NCBI RefSeq assembly: GCF_024297145.1
Contig: NZ_JANCTC010000001.1
Coordinates: forward strand, 682,001 to 746,000
Reading direction: 5' to 3'
Length of the DNA stretch: 64,000 nucleotides
DNA from: Mesorhizobium sp. LMG 17147
GTDB taxonomy: Bacteria; Pseudomonadota; Alphaproteobacteria; Rhizobiales; Rhizobiaceae
Part shown: positions 27,918-36,038 of the stretch, one piece after another
Layout of the letters: each line of letters starts with the position of its first letter
Numbering within the stretch: position 1 is the first letter of the stretch
The notes under the pieces: generated by a model
Told to the model about the DNA's origin: nothing
The model's database searches: none
Seen by the model: only the letters and a program-made list of their open reading frames with translations
Program-made: the position numbers and the translations under genes

Positions 27918-28652
27918 TTAGTTCGAAAGCATGCGGTCGACCCAGCCGAGGAAGCCGCCTTCGGCCCGCACCGCTTCAAGCGCCGGCGCCGGCACCGATG
28001 CGGCGCGGGTGGTGTGGGCACGTGGCGGCAGATATTTGTTGGTCGGCTTATAGCCCATTTCCGGCATCAGATCGACACCGCCGCGCTCGGCCACCAGTTG
28101 CGAGATAGCCGATGCCGGATCGCCCAGATCGCCGAAATGCCGCGCGCTGGTCGGGCAAGCAGCGACGCAGGCCGGAACGCGATCTTCTTCCGCCAGATTG
28201 TCGTTGTAGATACGGTCGACGCACAGCGTGCATTTCTTCATTACGCCGACATCGGTGTCGAACTCGCGCGCGCCATAGGGGCAGGCCCAACTGCACAATT
28301 TGCAGCCGATGCACTTGTCCTCGTCGACCAGCACAATGCCGTCCGAGGCCCGTTTGTAGGAGGCGCCGGTCGGGCATACGGTGACACAGGCCGGTGTCTC
28401 GCAATGCAGACAGGAGCGCGGGAAATTGACCGTGCGCCCACCCATCTCAGTCATGTGCTCATAGCTGTGCACGCGGTTGAACCAGACCCCGTCGGCGTCG
28501 CCGCCATAAGGATCGATGTCGGTCAGCGGCGCCATGTGGCCGCCGGTGTTCCATTCCTTGCAGGCGGTGACGCAGGCCTGACAGCCGACACAGGTGTCGA
28601 GATCGATGACCAGGCCGAGCTTCTTGTCGGTTTGGGCGGGAAGGCAGGTCAT
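27918..28652 (-). CDS. soeB: Four-cluster ferredoxin subunit of the SoeABC-type oxidoreductase
   Basis: A 244-residue electron-transfer protein with four [4Fe-4S] sites: CVGCQACVTACKE near the N-terminus, CLHCETPACVTVCP, CIGCKLCSWACPYG, and CTLC with the later PACVAACPT. This is the DmsB/PsrB/SoeB plan. The start at 28652 overlaps the soeA stop (ATGA), so both are coupled and made in equal amounts. No export signal, which fits a cytoplasm-facing enzyme. Confidence 0.9.
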   Translation of the reverse strand: MTCLPAQTDKKLGLVIDLDTCVGCQACVTACKEWNTGGHMAPLTDIDPYGGDADGVWFNRVHSYEHMTEMGGRTVNFPRSCLHCETPACVTVCPTGASYKRASDGIVLVDEDKCIGCKLCSWACPYGAREFDTDVGVMKKCTLCVDRIYNDNLAEEDRVPACVAACPTSARHFGDLGDPASAISQLVAERGGVDLMPEMGYKPTNKYLPPRAHTTRAASVPAPALEAVRAEGGFLGWVDRMLSN

Positions 28653-31582
28653 GGTCTGGCAGCTTCTCTTTCCCGGCGGAACTCTGCGCCGAAAGTGAGC
28701 TTGTCGGGCGAGGGTTCGAAATGCGGTGGCTGCCGGAACCGCTCGAACTGCGGCTCGGTGAAGCCGGCTTCCTCGGCCGCGCATTTGACGATGCGCACGC
28801 GCAGGTCGAACCACGCCGCCTGGCCGGTCACCGGATCGGAATTCGAATAGCGTTTGCCGCTGGCATCGGCGGAGGTCTGGTCGCCGATGATGTGGTTGAG
28901 CAGGAAGCCGCGACTGGATTCGGCCGCGTCATCCTTGAGCCCCCAGCTGCCGCGACGCTTGCCGATCGCATTCCACGTCCACACCGTATCGGCGTTGACG
29001 CCGTCGACCAGCTTGATCTGTCCTTTGACCTTGCCGTTGATGCTCTCGATCCACACCCAGTCGTTATCGACAAGCCCGAGGCTGGCGGCGGTCCGGTGAT
29101 GCACGAACAGCCGGTTCTGGCTGGTGATCTGCCTTAGCCAGGCATTCTGCGAGCCCCAGGAATGATACATGTGCATTGGCCGCTGCGTCAGCGCGTGCAG
29201 CGGATAGGCTTGGCTGTCAACCGCAGTCTCTTCGAAGGGCGCATACCAGAACGGCAGCGGATCCATATAGGTCTCGATGCGGCTACGCTCGGCTTCCGGC
29301 GGCAGCACCCGGCCATGGCCGCGTGCCGCCAGGCGGAAGCGCTGCATCGGCTCGGAATAGAGTTGGAACACGATCGGCTCGGCTTTCGGGATGAAGCCCA
29401 TGCTCTCGGCGAAGTCGAGATAGGAGCGGTTTGCCATCTTGTAGTAGCGCTGATCGGCGGCGAAATCCTGGTGCCAGAAGCCGCCATTGTCGATGTAGCG
29501 CTGCAACTGGTCGGGATTGACGTCGCCCTTGCCGACCAGGGTCCCGTCCTTGCCGCGCCAGCCGGCGAGTGGACCGACACCTGGCGTACGCTCGTGATTG
29601 ACGATGTAGTCGGCATAGTCGCGGTATTTGGCGGAGCCGTCGTCATCGACGAAACCGGGCAGACCGAGCCGCGCGCCGAGTTCGATCAGCACCGTCTGGA
29701 ACGGCCTGACGTCGCGGTCCGGCTCGACAACGGGATGGCGGATGGCGTCGCCCGGACCGTCGGCGTGGCTGATCGGCCGGTCGAGCAGACTGATACAGTC
29801 ATGACGCTCGAGATAGGTCGTGTCCGGCAGCACCAGATCGGCAAAGGGCACGGTCTCGGAATAATAAGCGTCGGAATAGATGATGAACGGGATCTTGTAC
29901 TCGCCCTCCGCATCGATATCGGTCAGCATCGCCATCGTCTCGACCGTATTCATCGACGAGTTCCAGGCCATGTTGGACATGTACATGAACAGAGTGTCGA
30001 TCTTGTAGGGATCGCCTGCCCAGGCGTTACGGATGACCGTGTGCATGAGCCCATGGGCGGCCAGCGGCGCGTCCCAGGAGTATGCCTTGTCGATACGAAC
30101 AGGCCTGCTGCCTTCATCGATCTGCAGGTCCTCCGGTCCGCAGACGAAGCCGAGCGGCATGCCTTCGAGCGGTGTCATCGGCTTCACATTCTTGCCGGCG
30201 GGCTTTGGACCCGGCGGCGCGGACCGCGGATAAGGCGGTTTGAAGCGGAAGCCGCCCGGCACGTCCACCGTGCCGAGAAGCACCTGAAGCAAATGAATGG
30301 CGCGGCAAGTGTGAAACCCGTTCGAATGGGCCGAGATGCCGCGCATCGCATGCATCGACACCGGCCGGCCCTTGATGGTCTCGTGCCGGCGGCCGGCCCA
30401 GTCCGTCCAGGCCACCGGCAGTTCGATTTGCCGTTCGAAGGCGACATGAGCGAGTTCTGCAGCAATGCGTCGGATCGTGTCGGCGGAGATGCCGCACCGG
30501 TCAGCGACGGCGTCGGGTGAATAGCACTCGTCCAGATAGCGGTCGGCGACGAGTTGAAAGACCGGCACGCAGCGGCGGCCGTCGACGAGAACGCTGCCGG
30601 TCAGTGCGGGTTTTGCGTCGGTATCGCCGGCGTCGACAGGCGTCTTCGCCACCCTGTCCCAAGCCAGCGGATTGCCGTCGCCGTCGCGCATGAACAGCCC
30701 GTCATCGGCGGCTCCAGGCTCCTGAATGACCAGGATGTGGGCGTTGGTGTAGCGCAAGAGGTAGTCGAGATCGACGCGCCCTGCCTTCAGCAATTCGTGG
30801 ATGAGGGCGAACACAAACAGGCCGTCGGTGCCGGGCCGGATGCCGATCCAGTCGTCGGCAATCGCGTTGTAGCCGGTGCGGCAGGGATTGATTGAAACCA
30901 CCTTGGCGCCGCGCGCCTTGAGTTTGCCGAGGCCGATCTTGATCGGATTGGAATCATGGTCTTCGGCAACCCCGAACAGCATGAAATACTTGGTGTTGTC
31001 CCAGTCGGGCTCGCCGAATTCCCAGAACGAGCCGCCAATCGTGTAGAGGCCGCCGGCTGCCATGTTCACCGAGCAGAAACCGCCATGGGCTGCGAAGTTC
31101 GGCGTGCCGAACTGGCTCGCCCACCAACCGGTCAGCGATTGCGACTGGTCCCGGCCGGTGAAGAAGGCGAGTTTCTTCGGATCGGTCTGGCGGATGTTCG
31201 AAAGCCGTTCTGTCGCGAGCGACAAAGCTTCCTCCCACTCGATCTCGCGGAACTCGCCCGAGCCGCGCAGTCCGGTGCGCAGCAATGGTTTCGTCAGCCG
31301 GGCCGGGCTGTAATGCTGCATGATGCCGGCGCTGCCTTTGCCGCACAGCACGCCGCGATTGACCGGATGATCCTTGTTGCCGTTGATGTAGCGGACCTTG
31401 CCATCTTTGATATGGACGTCGATGCCGCAGCGGCAGGCGCACATATAGCAGGTGGTCTTGGCGATGCTGTCGGAGACATCAGGCGAAGTATCGACGCCGT
31501 CGCGTTCAGCGGGCGCTCGCGTATCGGCAAGCGGCCGTTGTGATGGTGCCGAATTAGCTCCGCGCAGCAGGTTGTTGGTCAT
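28649..31582 (-). CDS. soeA: Molybdopterin oxidoreductase, SoeA-like sulfite dehydrogenase catalytic subunit
   Basis: A 977-residue DMSO-reductase-superfamily protein. The N-terminal [4Fe-4S] motif CYMCACRCG with a fourth Cys in GVLCGKG is at about 45-81. A possible Mo-ligand Cys lies in HGGFCSVNMAAG. Molydopterin-binding and C-terminal dinucleotide-binding domains follow (from about 780). No Tat signal is present, unlike periplasmic DmsA or PsrA, so the site faces the cytoplasm, as in SoeABC sulfite dehydrogenases of purple sulfur and marine alphaproteobacteria. A TauE/SafE and TIGR02186 pair 3-4 kb away supports sulfite as substrate. The divergent LysR gene is the likely regulator. A substrate other than sulfite remains possible. 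Confidence 0.85.
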   Translation of the reverse strand: MTNNLLRGANSAPSQRPLADTRAPAERDGVDTSPDVSDSIAKTTCYMCACRCGIDVHIKDGKVRYINGNKDHPVNRGVLCGKGSAGIMQHYSPARLTKPLLRTGLRGSGEFREIEWEEALSLATERLSNIRQTDPKKLAFFTGRDQSQSLTGWWASQFGTPNFAAHGGFCSVNMAAGGLYTIGGSFWEFGEPDWDNTKYFMLFGVAEDHDSNPIKIGLGKLKARGAKVVSINPCRTGYNAIADDWIGIRPGTDGLFVFALIHELLKAGRVDLDYLLRYTNAHILVIQEPGAADDGLFMRDGDGNPLAWDRVAKTPVDAGDTDAKPALTGSVLVDGRRCVPVFQLVADRYLDECYSPDAVADRCGISADTIRRIAAELAHVAFERQIELPVAWTDWAGRRHETIKGRPVSMHAMRGISAHSNGFHTCRAIHLLQVLLGTVDVPGGFRFKPPYPRSAPPGPKPAGKNVKPMTPLEGMPLGFVCGPEDLQIDEGSRPVRIDKAYSWDAPLAAHGLMHTVIRNAWAGDPYKIDTLFMYMSNMAWNSSMNTVETMAMLTDIDAEGEYKIPFIIYSDAYYSETVPFADLVLPDTTYLERHDCISLLDRPISHADGPGDAIRHPVVEPDRDVRPFQTVLIELGARLGLPGFVDDDGSAKYRDYADYIVNHERTPGVGPLAGWRGKDGTLVGKGDVNPDQLQRYIDNGGFWHQDFAADQRYYKMANRSYLDFAESMGFIPKAEPIVFQLYSEPMQRFRLAARGHGRVLPPEAERSRIETYMDPLPFWYAPFEETAVDSQAYPLHALTQRPMHMYHSWGSQNAWLRQITSQNRLFVHHRTAASLGLVDNDWVWIESINGKVKGQIKLVDGVNADTVWTWNAIGKRRGSWGLKDDAAESSRGFLLNHIIGDQTSADASGKRYSNSDPVTGQAAWFDLRVRIVKCAAEEAGFTEPQFERFRQPPHFEPSPDKLTFGAEFRREREAARP

Positions 31583-31862
31583 GATCCGGTGATGCTCTTG
31601 CGCCCCGCGAACTTGGCTCTCGTCTTCGGGCCTGGGCCGCGCATGTAATGCTCTTCCGGGCGATAGCGTTCACCCAAGAGCCGCCGCCGCAGGCTGCGGG
31701 TCCAGTGCGCAAACACGGATTTTGAACCGCCCCACCAATTCTACCCTCGACTGCTCTGGCGCGACTTTTTTCCAATTTCGAGCCAAAATTTAGAACAAAG
31801 CGACCGATCCGTCTAACAACTTGCTCTTGTAATTCCAATCGGATTTGCTTCTTAGTGTCGGA

Positions 31863-32765
31863 ATGACCCTGGACCAGTTGCGGATCTTCGTCGCCGTCGC
31901 CGAACGGGCGCACATGACCAAAGCGGCCGAGTTGCTGGGCATCTCACAGTCGGCCGCATCCGCCGCGATCCGCTCGCTCGAACAGCAGCATGGCGTCCAG
32001 TTGTTCAACCGCGTCGGCCGCAACATCGAGCTCGCCGAAACCGGACGCCGATTCTTGCCCGAGGCCAAGGCGGTCCTCGACCGGGCTGCGGCCGCCCACA
32101 ACGTGCTGGAGCATGTCTCGCAAACGATCACCGGCAGTCTCTCGATAGCTGCCAGCCAGACGATCGCCAGCTATTGGCTGCCGCGCCGGCTCGCCTCTTT
32201 CCACGAAGCCTATCCTGCCGTCAGGCTGAGCGTGAGCATTGGCAACACCAGGCAGGTCGAGACCGATGTACTTGATGGCGCAGCCGATTTTGGCCTGGTC
32301 GAGGGGCGCACCGAATCCGACATTTTGCGGCGTGCCAAGGTCGATATCGATCGCATGATGCTGGTCGTGGCGCGCTCGCACCCTGAGATCGCGGAAGTTT
32401 CGCCTGGACATCCCGATCTTGGCGGGCTTCGCTGGATCATTCGCGAAGGCGGTTCGGGCACGCGCGAGGCGCTGGAGGACCTTGCCCGACGCGACGGGAT
32501 TTCGTTCGCGGACCTGCAGATATTCCTGGTATTGCCGAGCAATGAGGCTATTCGCCAGGCGGTCGAGGCCGGCGCCGGCGCCAGCATCATCTCGGAACTC
32601 GTCGTCGCACGCGCGGTCGCCGAAGGTAGCCTACGTTCTGTGCCGGTCGATCTGCCGAAGCGCGAATTTGCCATGATCACGCATCGCGACCGGCAGCCAA
32701 GCCTGGCCCAGATGGCGCTCAAGGCGCATCTTGGCGGCAAAGCTGAGATACCCGCGCCGCTTTAA
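31863..32765 (+). CDS. LysR-family transcriptional regulator
   Basis: A 300-residue LysR regulator: winged HTH at residues 1-60 (LRIFVAVAERAHMTKAAELL, then SQSAASAAIRSLE) and a periplasmic-binding-like effector domain from about 90. The ATG at 31863 is the conventional LysR start; a TTG six codons earlier is in frame. It is divergent from soeA across a 280-bp gap, the usual arrangement for a LysR gene and its target operon. The effector may be sulfite or a related sulfur compound, by inference from context only. The gap is AT-rich near 31770-31860 but I could not place a definite LysR box. Confidence 0.92.
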   Translation: MTLDQLRIFVAVAERAHMTKAAELLGISQSAASAAIRSLEQQHGVQLFNRVGRNIELAETGRRFLPEAKAVLDRAAAAHNVLEHVSQTITGSLSIAASQTIASYWLPRRLASFHEAYPAVRLSVSIGNTRQVETDVLDGAADFGLVEGRTESDILRRAKVDIDRMMLVVARSHPEIAEVSPGHPDLGGLRWIIREGGSGTREALEDLARRDGISFADLQIFLVLPSNEAIRQAVEAGAGASIISELVVARAVAEGSLRSVPVDLPKREFAMITHRDRQPSLAQMALKAHLGGKAEIPAPL

Positions 32766-32770
32766 GCCGA

Positions 32771-34027
32771 TCAGCCGAACTTCCGCTGCGCGTCGAGCGC
32801 CAGCCCAAGCCCGACCGAGCCGAACACATCGCCTTCGATTACCGACGCCTGCGGCACCAGCGCCAGGATCCGCTGCCTGGCCAGCGGGATCGCGGTCGAT
32901 CCGCCGGTCAAGAACACCGCGGTGATGTCCGAGGCCTTCACCTGTGCGTCGCGGATGGTCTGCTCGACCGTAGCCGCAACACGCTCAATGTCCCTGGCTA
33001 TGGTGGCTTCGAGCCCCTTGCGCGTGATTTCTGCCGTGAACTTCACCTCCGGCAGCGCGACCTCGACATCGGCCGACGAACGGTCCGTCAGCTCGATCTT
33101 GGCCTTTTCGACCAGCGCCGCCAGCGCGTGGCCGTAACGATGCTCGACAATGTGGATGAAGCGGTCGATCAGGTCTGCGCGCTCCGCCTCATAGCGGATC
33201 TGGCGCAGATGCGTCATCGCCCTCGCGGTATAGACCAGATTGATGCGCTGCCACGTCGCCAGGTCGATGAAGTAGCTCGCCGGCAGATTACGTTTGCCAT
33301 CCTTGGTCGGTGAGAGATAGCCGAGCTGCGGCATCACATGGGCGATGCTCAACAGCCGGTCGAAGTCGGTGCCGCCGATGTGGATGCCGCGGCTGGCCAG
33401 GATGTCGTCCTTGCGGTCAAGCGAGCGGGCGCGCTCGGGCGAGACGCGCACGATGGAGAAGTCGGACGTGCCGCCGCCCATGTCGACGATCAGCGCCAGT
33501 TCCTCGCGCGTCACCTTTTGTTCGTAGTCGAGTGCCGCGGCAATCGGTTCGAACTGGAAGGCGATGTGCTTGAAGCCGTGGGCACGAGCGGCATTTTCGA
33601 GTTCGTGCTCCGCCTTCGCGTCAGCCTGGGCATCGTCGTCGACGAACTGCACGGGCCGTCCCAGCACGACGCTGTCGACCGCGTCATGGGCTTCTTCTTC
33701 CAGCTTCTTTTTCAGATGGCCGACGAACAGGCCGACAATCTCCATGAAGCCGATCGAGCGCGCCTTGATGCGTGTCTTTTCGTGGGCGAGCGAGCTGCCG
33801 AGCACACTCTTCAACGAGCGCATCAGGCGGCCTTCGATACTGTCCGTATAGTTGGCAAGGGCGCGTCGCCCGAAATAGGTGCGGTTGTCCTCGAAATTGA
33901 AAAACACCGCACTGGGCAGCGTGACCTGGCCGTCTTCCAACGCCACCAGCCGCGGCTGCCCGTTCCTGACCACGCTGACAGTGGAATTCGAAGTGCCGAA
34001 GTCGATCCCGGCGAATGCTGGTCGCAT
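32771..34027 (-). CDS. yegD: YegD-type Hsp70-like ATPase without substrate-binding domain
   Basis: A 418-residue actin/Hsp70-fold protein. Phosphate-1 (GIDFGTSNSTVSVV, residues 7-20), phosphate-2 (DMGGGTSDFSI, about 192-202) and adenosine (LTGGSTAIP, about 371-379) motifs are clear. DnaK is about 640 residues; this one ends right after the nucleotide-binding domain. That matches the YegD group, whose function is not established. It is convergent with the lysR gene (5 bp between stops) and 108 bp downstream of the TIGR02186 gene. Confidence 0.88.
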   Translation of the reverse strand: MRPAFAGIDFGTSNSTVSVVRNGQPRLVALEDGQVTLPSAVFFNFEDNRTYFGRRALANYTDSIEGRLMRSLKSVLGSSLAHEKTRIKARSIGFMEIVGLFVGHLKKKLEEEAHDAVDSVVLGRPVQFVDDDAQADAKAEHELENAARAHGFKHIAFQFEPIAAALDYEQKVTREELALIVDMGGGTSDFSIVRVSPERARSLDRKDDILASRGIHIGGTDFDRLLSIAHVMPQLGYLSPTKDGKRNLPASYFIDLATWQRINLVYTARAMTHLRQIRYEAERADLIDRFIHIVEHRYGHALAALVEKAKIELTDRSSADVEVALPEVKFTAEITRKGLEATIARDIERVAATVEQTIRDAQVKASDITAVFLTGGSTAIPLARQRILALVPQASVIEGDVFGSVGLGLALDAQRKFG

Positions 34028-34135
34028 CGTGCGTTCCTGTATTTCTGATTTGGGGAGCAGCAGCTCGTGTCCGGTCGGGCCGGGGGTCGCGGTCTAACCC
34101 ATACCCTCGGAAAGGGAAACCACTTTTACGAGAGT

Positions 34136-34927
34136 TCAGTCTTTCCTGAAGACCAGTCTTCCGAGCCAGCCTGTCAGCATGGCCAGCGATACGGCAAAGA
34201 CACCGTAGAGGAACGAGTAGTCGTGGGCGACGCGGAAGATCGACTGTTCGAAACCGGACTTGCGGATTTCGAGCTGGGCGGAGCTTTCCTTGATGAACAG
34301 GCCGCTCTTGAACAGGAAGGCGCGGGCCTTATGGGTGCCGACCGGAACGTTTGGGGCGAGCCTGACGGTGGCGCGGAACAGGTTCTGCGACAGGAACTGC
34401 ACACCGCCGACATTCTCGCTGTAGAGGCCGGTCGCCGACTTGCGTTCCCGCAGCGCGGCGGTGAACTCCTCGATTGTCGCCGGGCTGTCGCCGGCGTCGG
34501 CCGGCTGCAAATAGAGGTTGGAGGCGCCAAGCGACAGCTGCTTGTAGCTGTTCGGATCGGTGACGTCCTGCAGCGGCCGCGTCGTCGCCACCGAATAGGA
34601 GACAGGTACGTTTTTGAAGGTCTCCGACTCCAGATTGACCCAGACGCCGAGCACCCGGTCCTTGCGGCGCACGACGACCGGTCGGGCCGGGCCTTCCAGC
34701 ACGACGATCACGTCGTAGCGCCCTTGCCGCGCGACAAGCGGATCCGCATTTTCCAGCGAGCCGAAGATGGTCAGGTCGGCGCCGGAAAAGCCGGCGGTAA
34801 TCGAGACATTGTCGGTCGAAAGGCCGATCTGGATATTTTCGGTCAGAGGCGCCTGCGCCTTCGCCGGTGGCGCAGCCGGCAGCAGCGACAGCAAGGCGGC
34901 GGCCGCGAGCGTCCTTAAGCCAGCCAT
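34136..34927 (-). CDS. TIGR02186-family membrane-anchored periplasmic protein
   Basis: A 263-residue protein with a signal peptide (cleavage near AKAQA, residue 25), a beta-rich periplasmic domain and one C-terminal membrane helix (about 238-258) followed by a basic RLVFRKD tail. It matches the uncharacterised family that regularly accompanies TauE/SafE exporters in alphaproteobacteria. The ATG shares one base with the exporter stop (TGATG), indicating coupling. A longer frame into the exporter gene is rejected. Role unknown; accessory to the exporter is inferred. Confidence 0.87.
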   Translation of the reverse strand: MAGLRTLAAAALLSLLPAAPPAKAQAPLTENIQIGLSTDNVSITAGFSGADLTIFGSLENADPLVARQGRYDVIVVLEGPARPVVVRRKDRVLGVWVNLESETFKNVPVSYSVATTRPLQDVTDPNSYKQLSLGASNLYLQPADAGDSPATIEEFTAALRERKSATGLYSENVGGVQFLSQNLFRATVRLAPNVPVGTHKARAFLFKSGLFIKESSAQLEIRKSGFEQSIFRVAHDYSFLYGVFAVSLAMLTGWLGRLVFRKD

Positions 34928-35850
34928 CAGCTCAGGCCCACGCCGGACAGCGAATAGAGATTGGGTGGCGTGACGAAGAGATCGATGGCAAGCCGGATGG
35001 CGACCGCCAGCACCAGCAGCGCCAGCAGCGCCCTGAGTTGCTCGCCCCGCAGCCGCTGACCGGCCTTGGCGCCATATTGCGCGCCGGCGACGCCGCCTGC
35101 CATCAACAGGAAAGCGAGCATGACGTCGACGGTCTGGTTGGTGGTGGCGTGGACCAGCGTGGTGTAGGCCGAGGTGAAGATGATCTGGAACAGCGAGGTG
35201 CCGATGACGACGTTGGTAGGCACTTTCAAAAGGTAGATCAGGGCCGGCACCATGATGAAGCCGCCGCCGACGCCCATGATCGACGACAGGAAGCCAATCG
35301 CCGCGCCCAGCCCAAGCACCGGAATGACGCTGACGAAGAGCTTTGAGGCCCTGAACCGCATCTTCAGCGGCAGGCGGTGGATCCAATTGTGCTGGCCGGA
35401 TTTCTTCAACACCGGTGCGGCGCCGCTGCGAGTGGCGCGCAATGCATTGACACTCTCGACGAGCATCAGTCCGCCGACAGTGCCGAGCAGCACGACGTAG
35501 AGCAGCGAGATAAACAGGTCGAGCTGGCCGAGCCGGCGCAGGAGCGCAAAGACATAGATACCACCAGTCGAGCCGACGATGCCACCGCCTAAAAGCACGC
35601 CGCCAAGCTTGAAGTCGAGCGTGCCGCGCTTCATGTGCGACAGGGCGCCGGAGAAGGAGGAAGCGATGACCTGGTTGGCGCCGGTGGCGACCGCGATTGC
35701 CGGCGGTATGTTGTAGAAGATCAGCAGCGGCGTAATGAGAAAGCCGCCGCCCACGCCGAACATGCCCGACAGGAAACCCACCGCCGCACCCATGGCCAGC
35801 AGCACGAAGATGTTGACGGAAATTTCCGCGATCGGGAGATAGATGCCCAC
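34927..35850 (-). CDS. TauE/SafE-family sulfite (anion) exporter
   Basis: A 307-residue membrane protein with about eight hydrophobic segments in two related halves. Each half carries a glycine-rich motif: GFLSGMFGVGGGFL near residues 24-37 and GFLSSIMGVGGGFI near 186-199, diagnostic of the family. It probably exports sulfite or an organosulfonate. It is the first gene of an operon with the TIGR02186 gene, and the soeABC sulfite dehydrogenase lies nearby, so export and oxidation may be two routes for the same toxic ion. Transport direction and substrate are inferred from family. Confidence 0.88.
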   Translation of the reverse strand: MGIYLPIAEISVNIFVLLAMGAAVGFLSGMFGVGGGFLITPLLIFYNIPPAIAVATGANQVIASSFSGALSHMKRGTLDFKLGGVLLGGGIVGSTGGIYVFALLRRLGQLDLFISLLYVVLLGTVGGLMLVESVNALRATRSGAAPVLKKSGQHNWIHRLPLKMRFRASKLFVSVIPVLGLGAAIGFLSSIMGVGGGFIMVPALIYLLKVPTNVVIGTSLFQIIFTSAYTTLVHATTNQTVDVMLAFLLMAGGVAGAQYGAKAGQRLRGEQLRALLALLVLAVAIRLAIDLFVTPPNLYSLSGVGLS

Positions 35851-36038
35851 CCGTCAGTCTCGATCAGTTTGCCTCCTGGCGAATGCAACCGTTGCGGGCA
35901 TTTTACGCCAAAAGGCTATTTCGTTCTTGCGCCGGCCGGGCGGTGAAGTCAAACTTCGCCGCGCCGCCGAAACAAAAAAATCAATCAGTTAACAGGCAAA
36001 TCTGTGGCAAGGGCGTCGCGGAAACGACGCATCCGCCG

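Noticed and set aside
29162..30520. A 452-codon open frame on the plus strand opposite soeA
   Set aside because: It lies wholly antisense to a well-supported molybdoenzyme, has no recognisable domain and is typical of GC-rich third-position bias.
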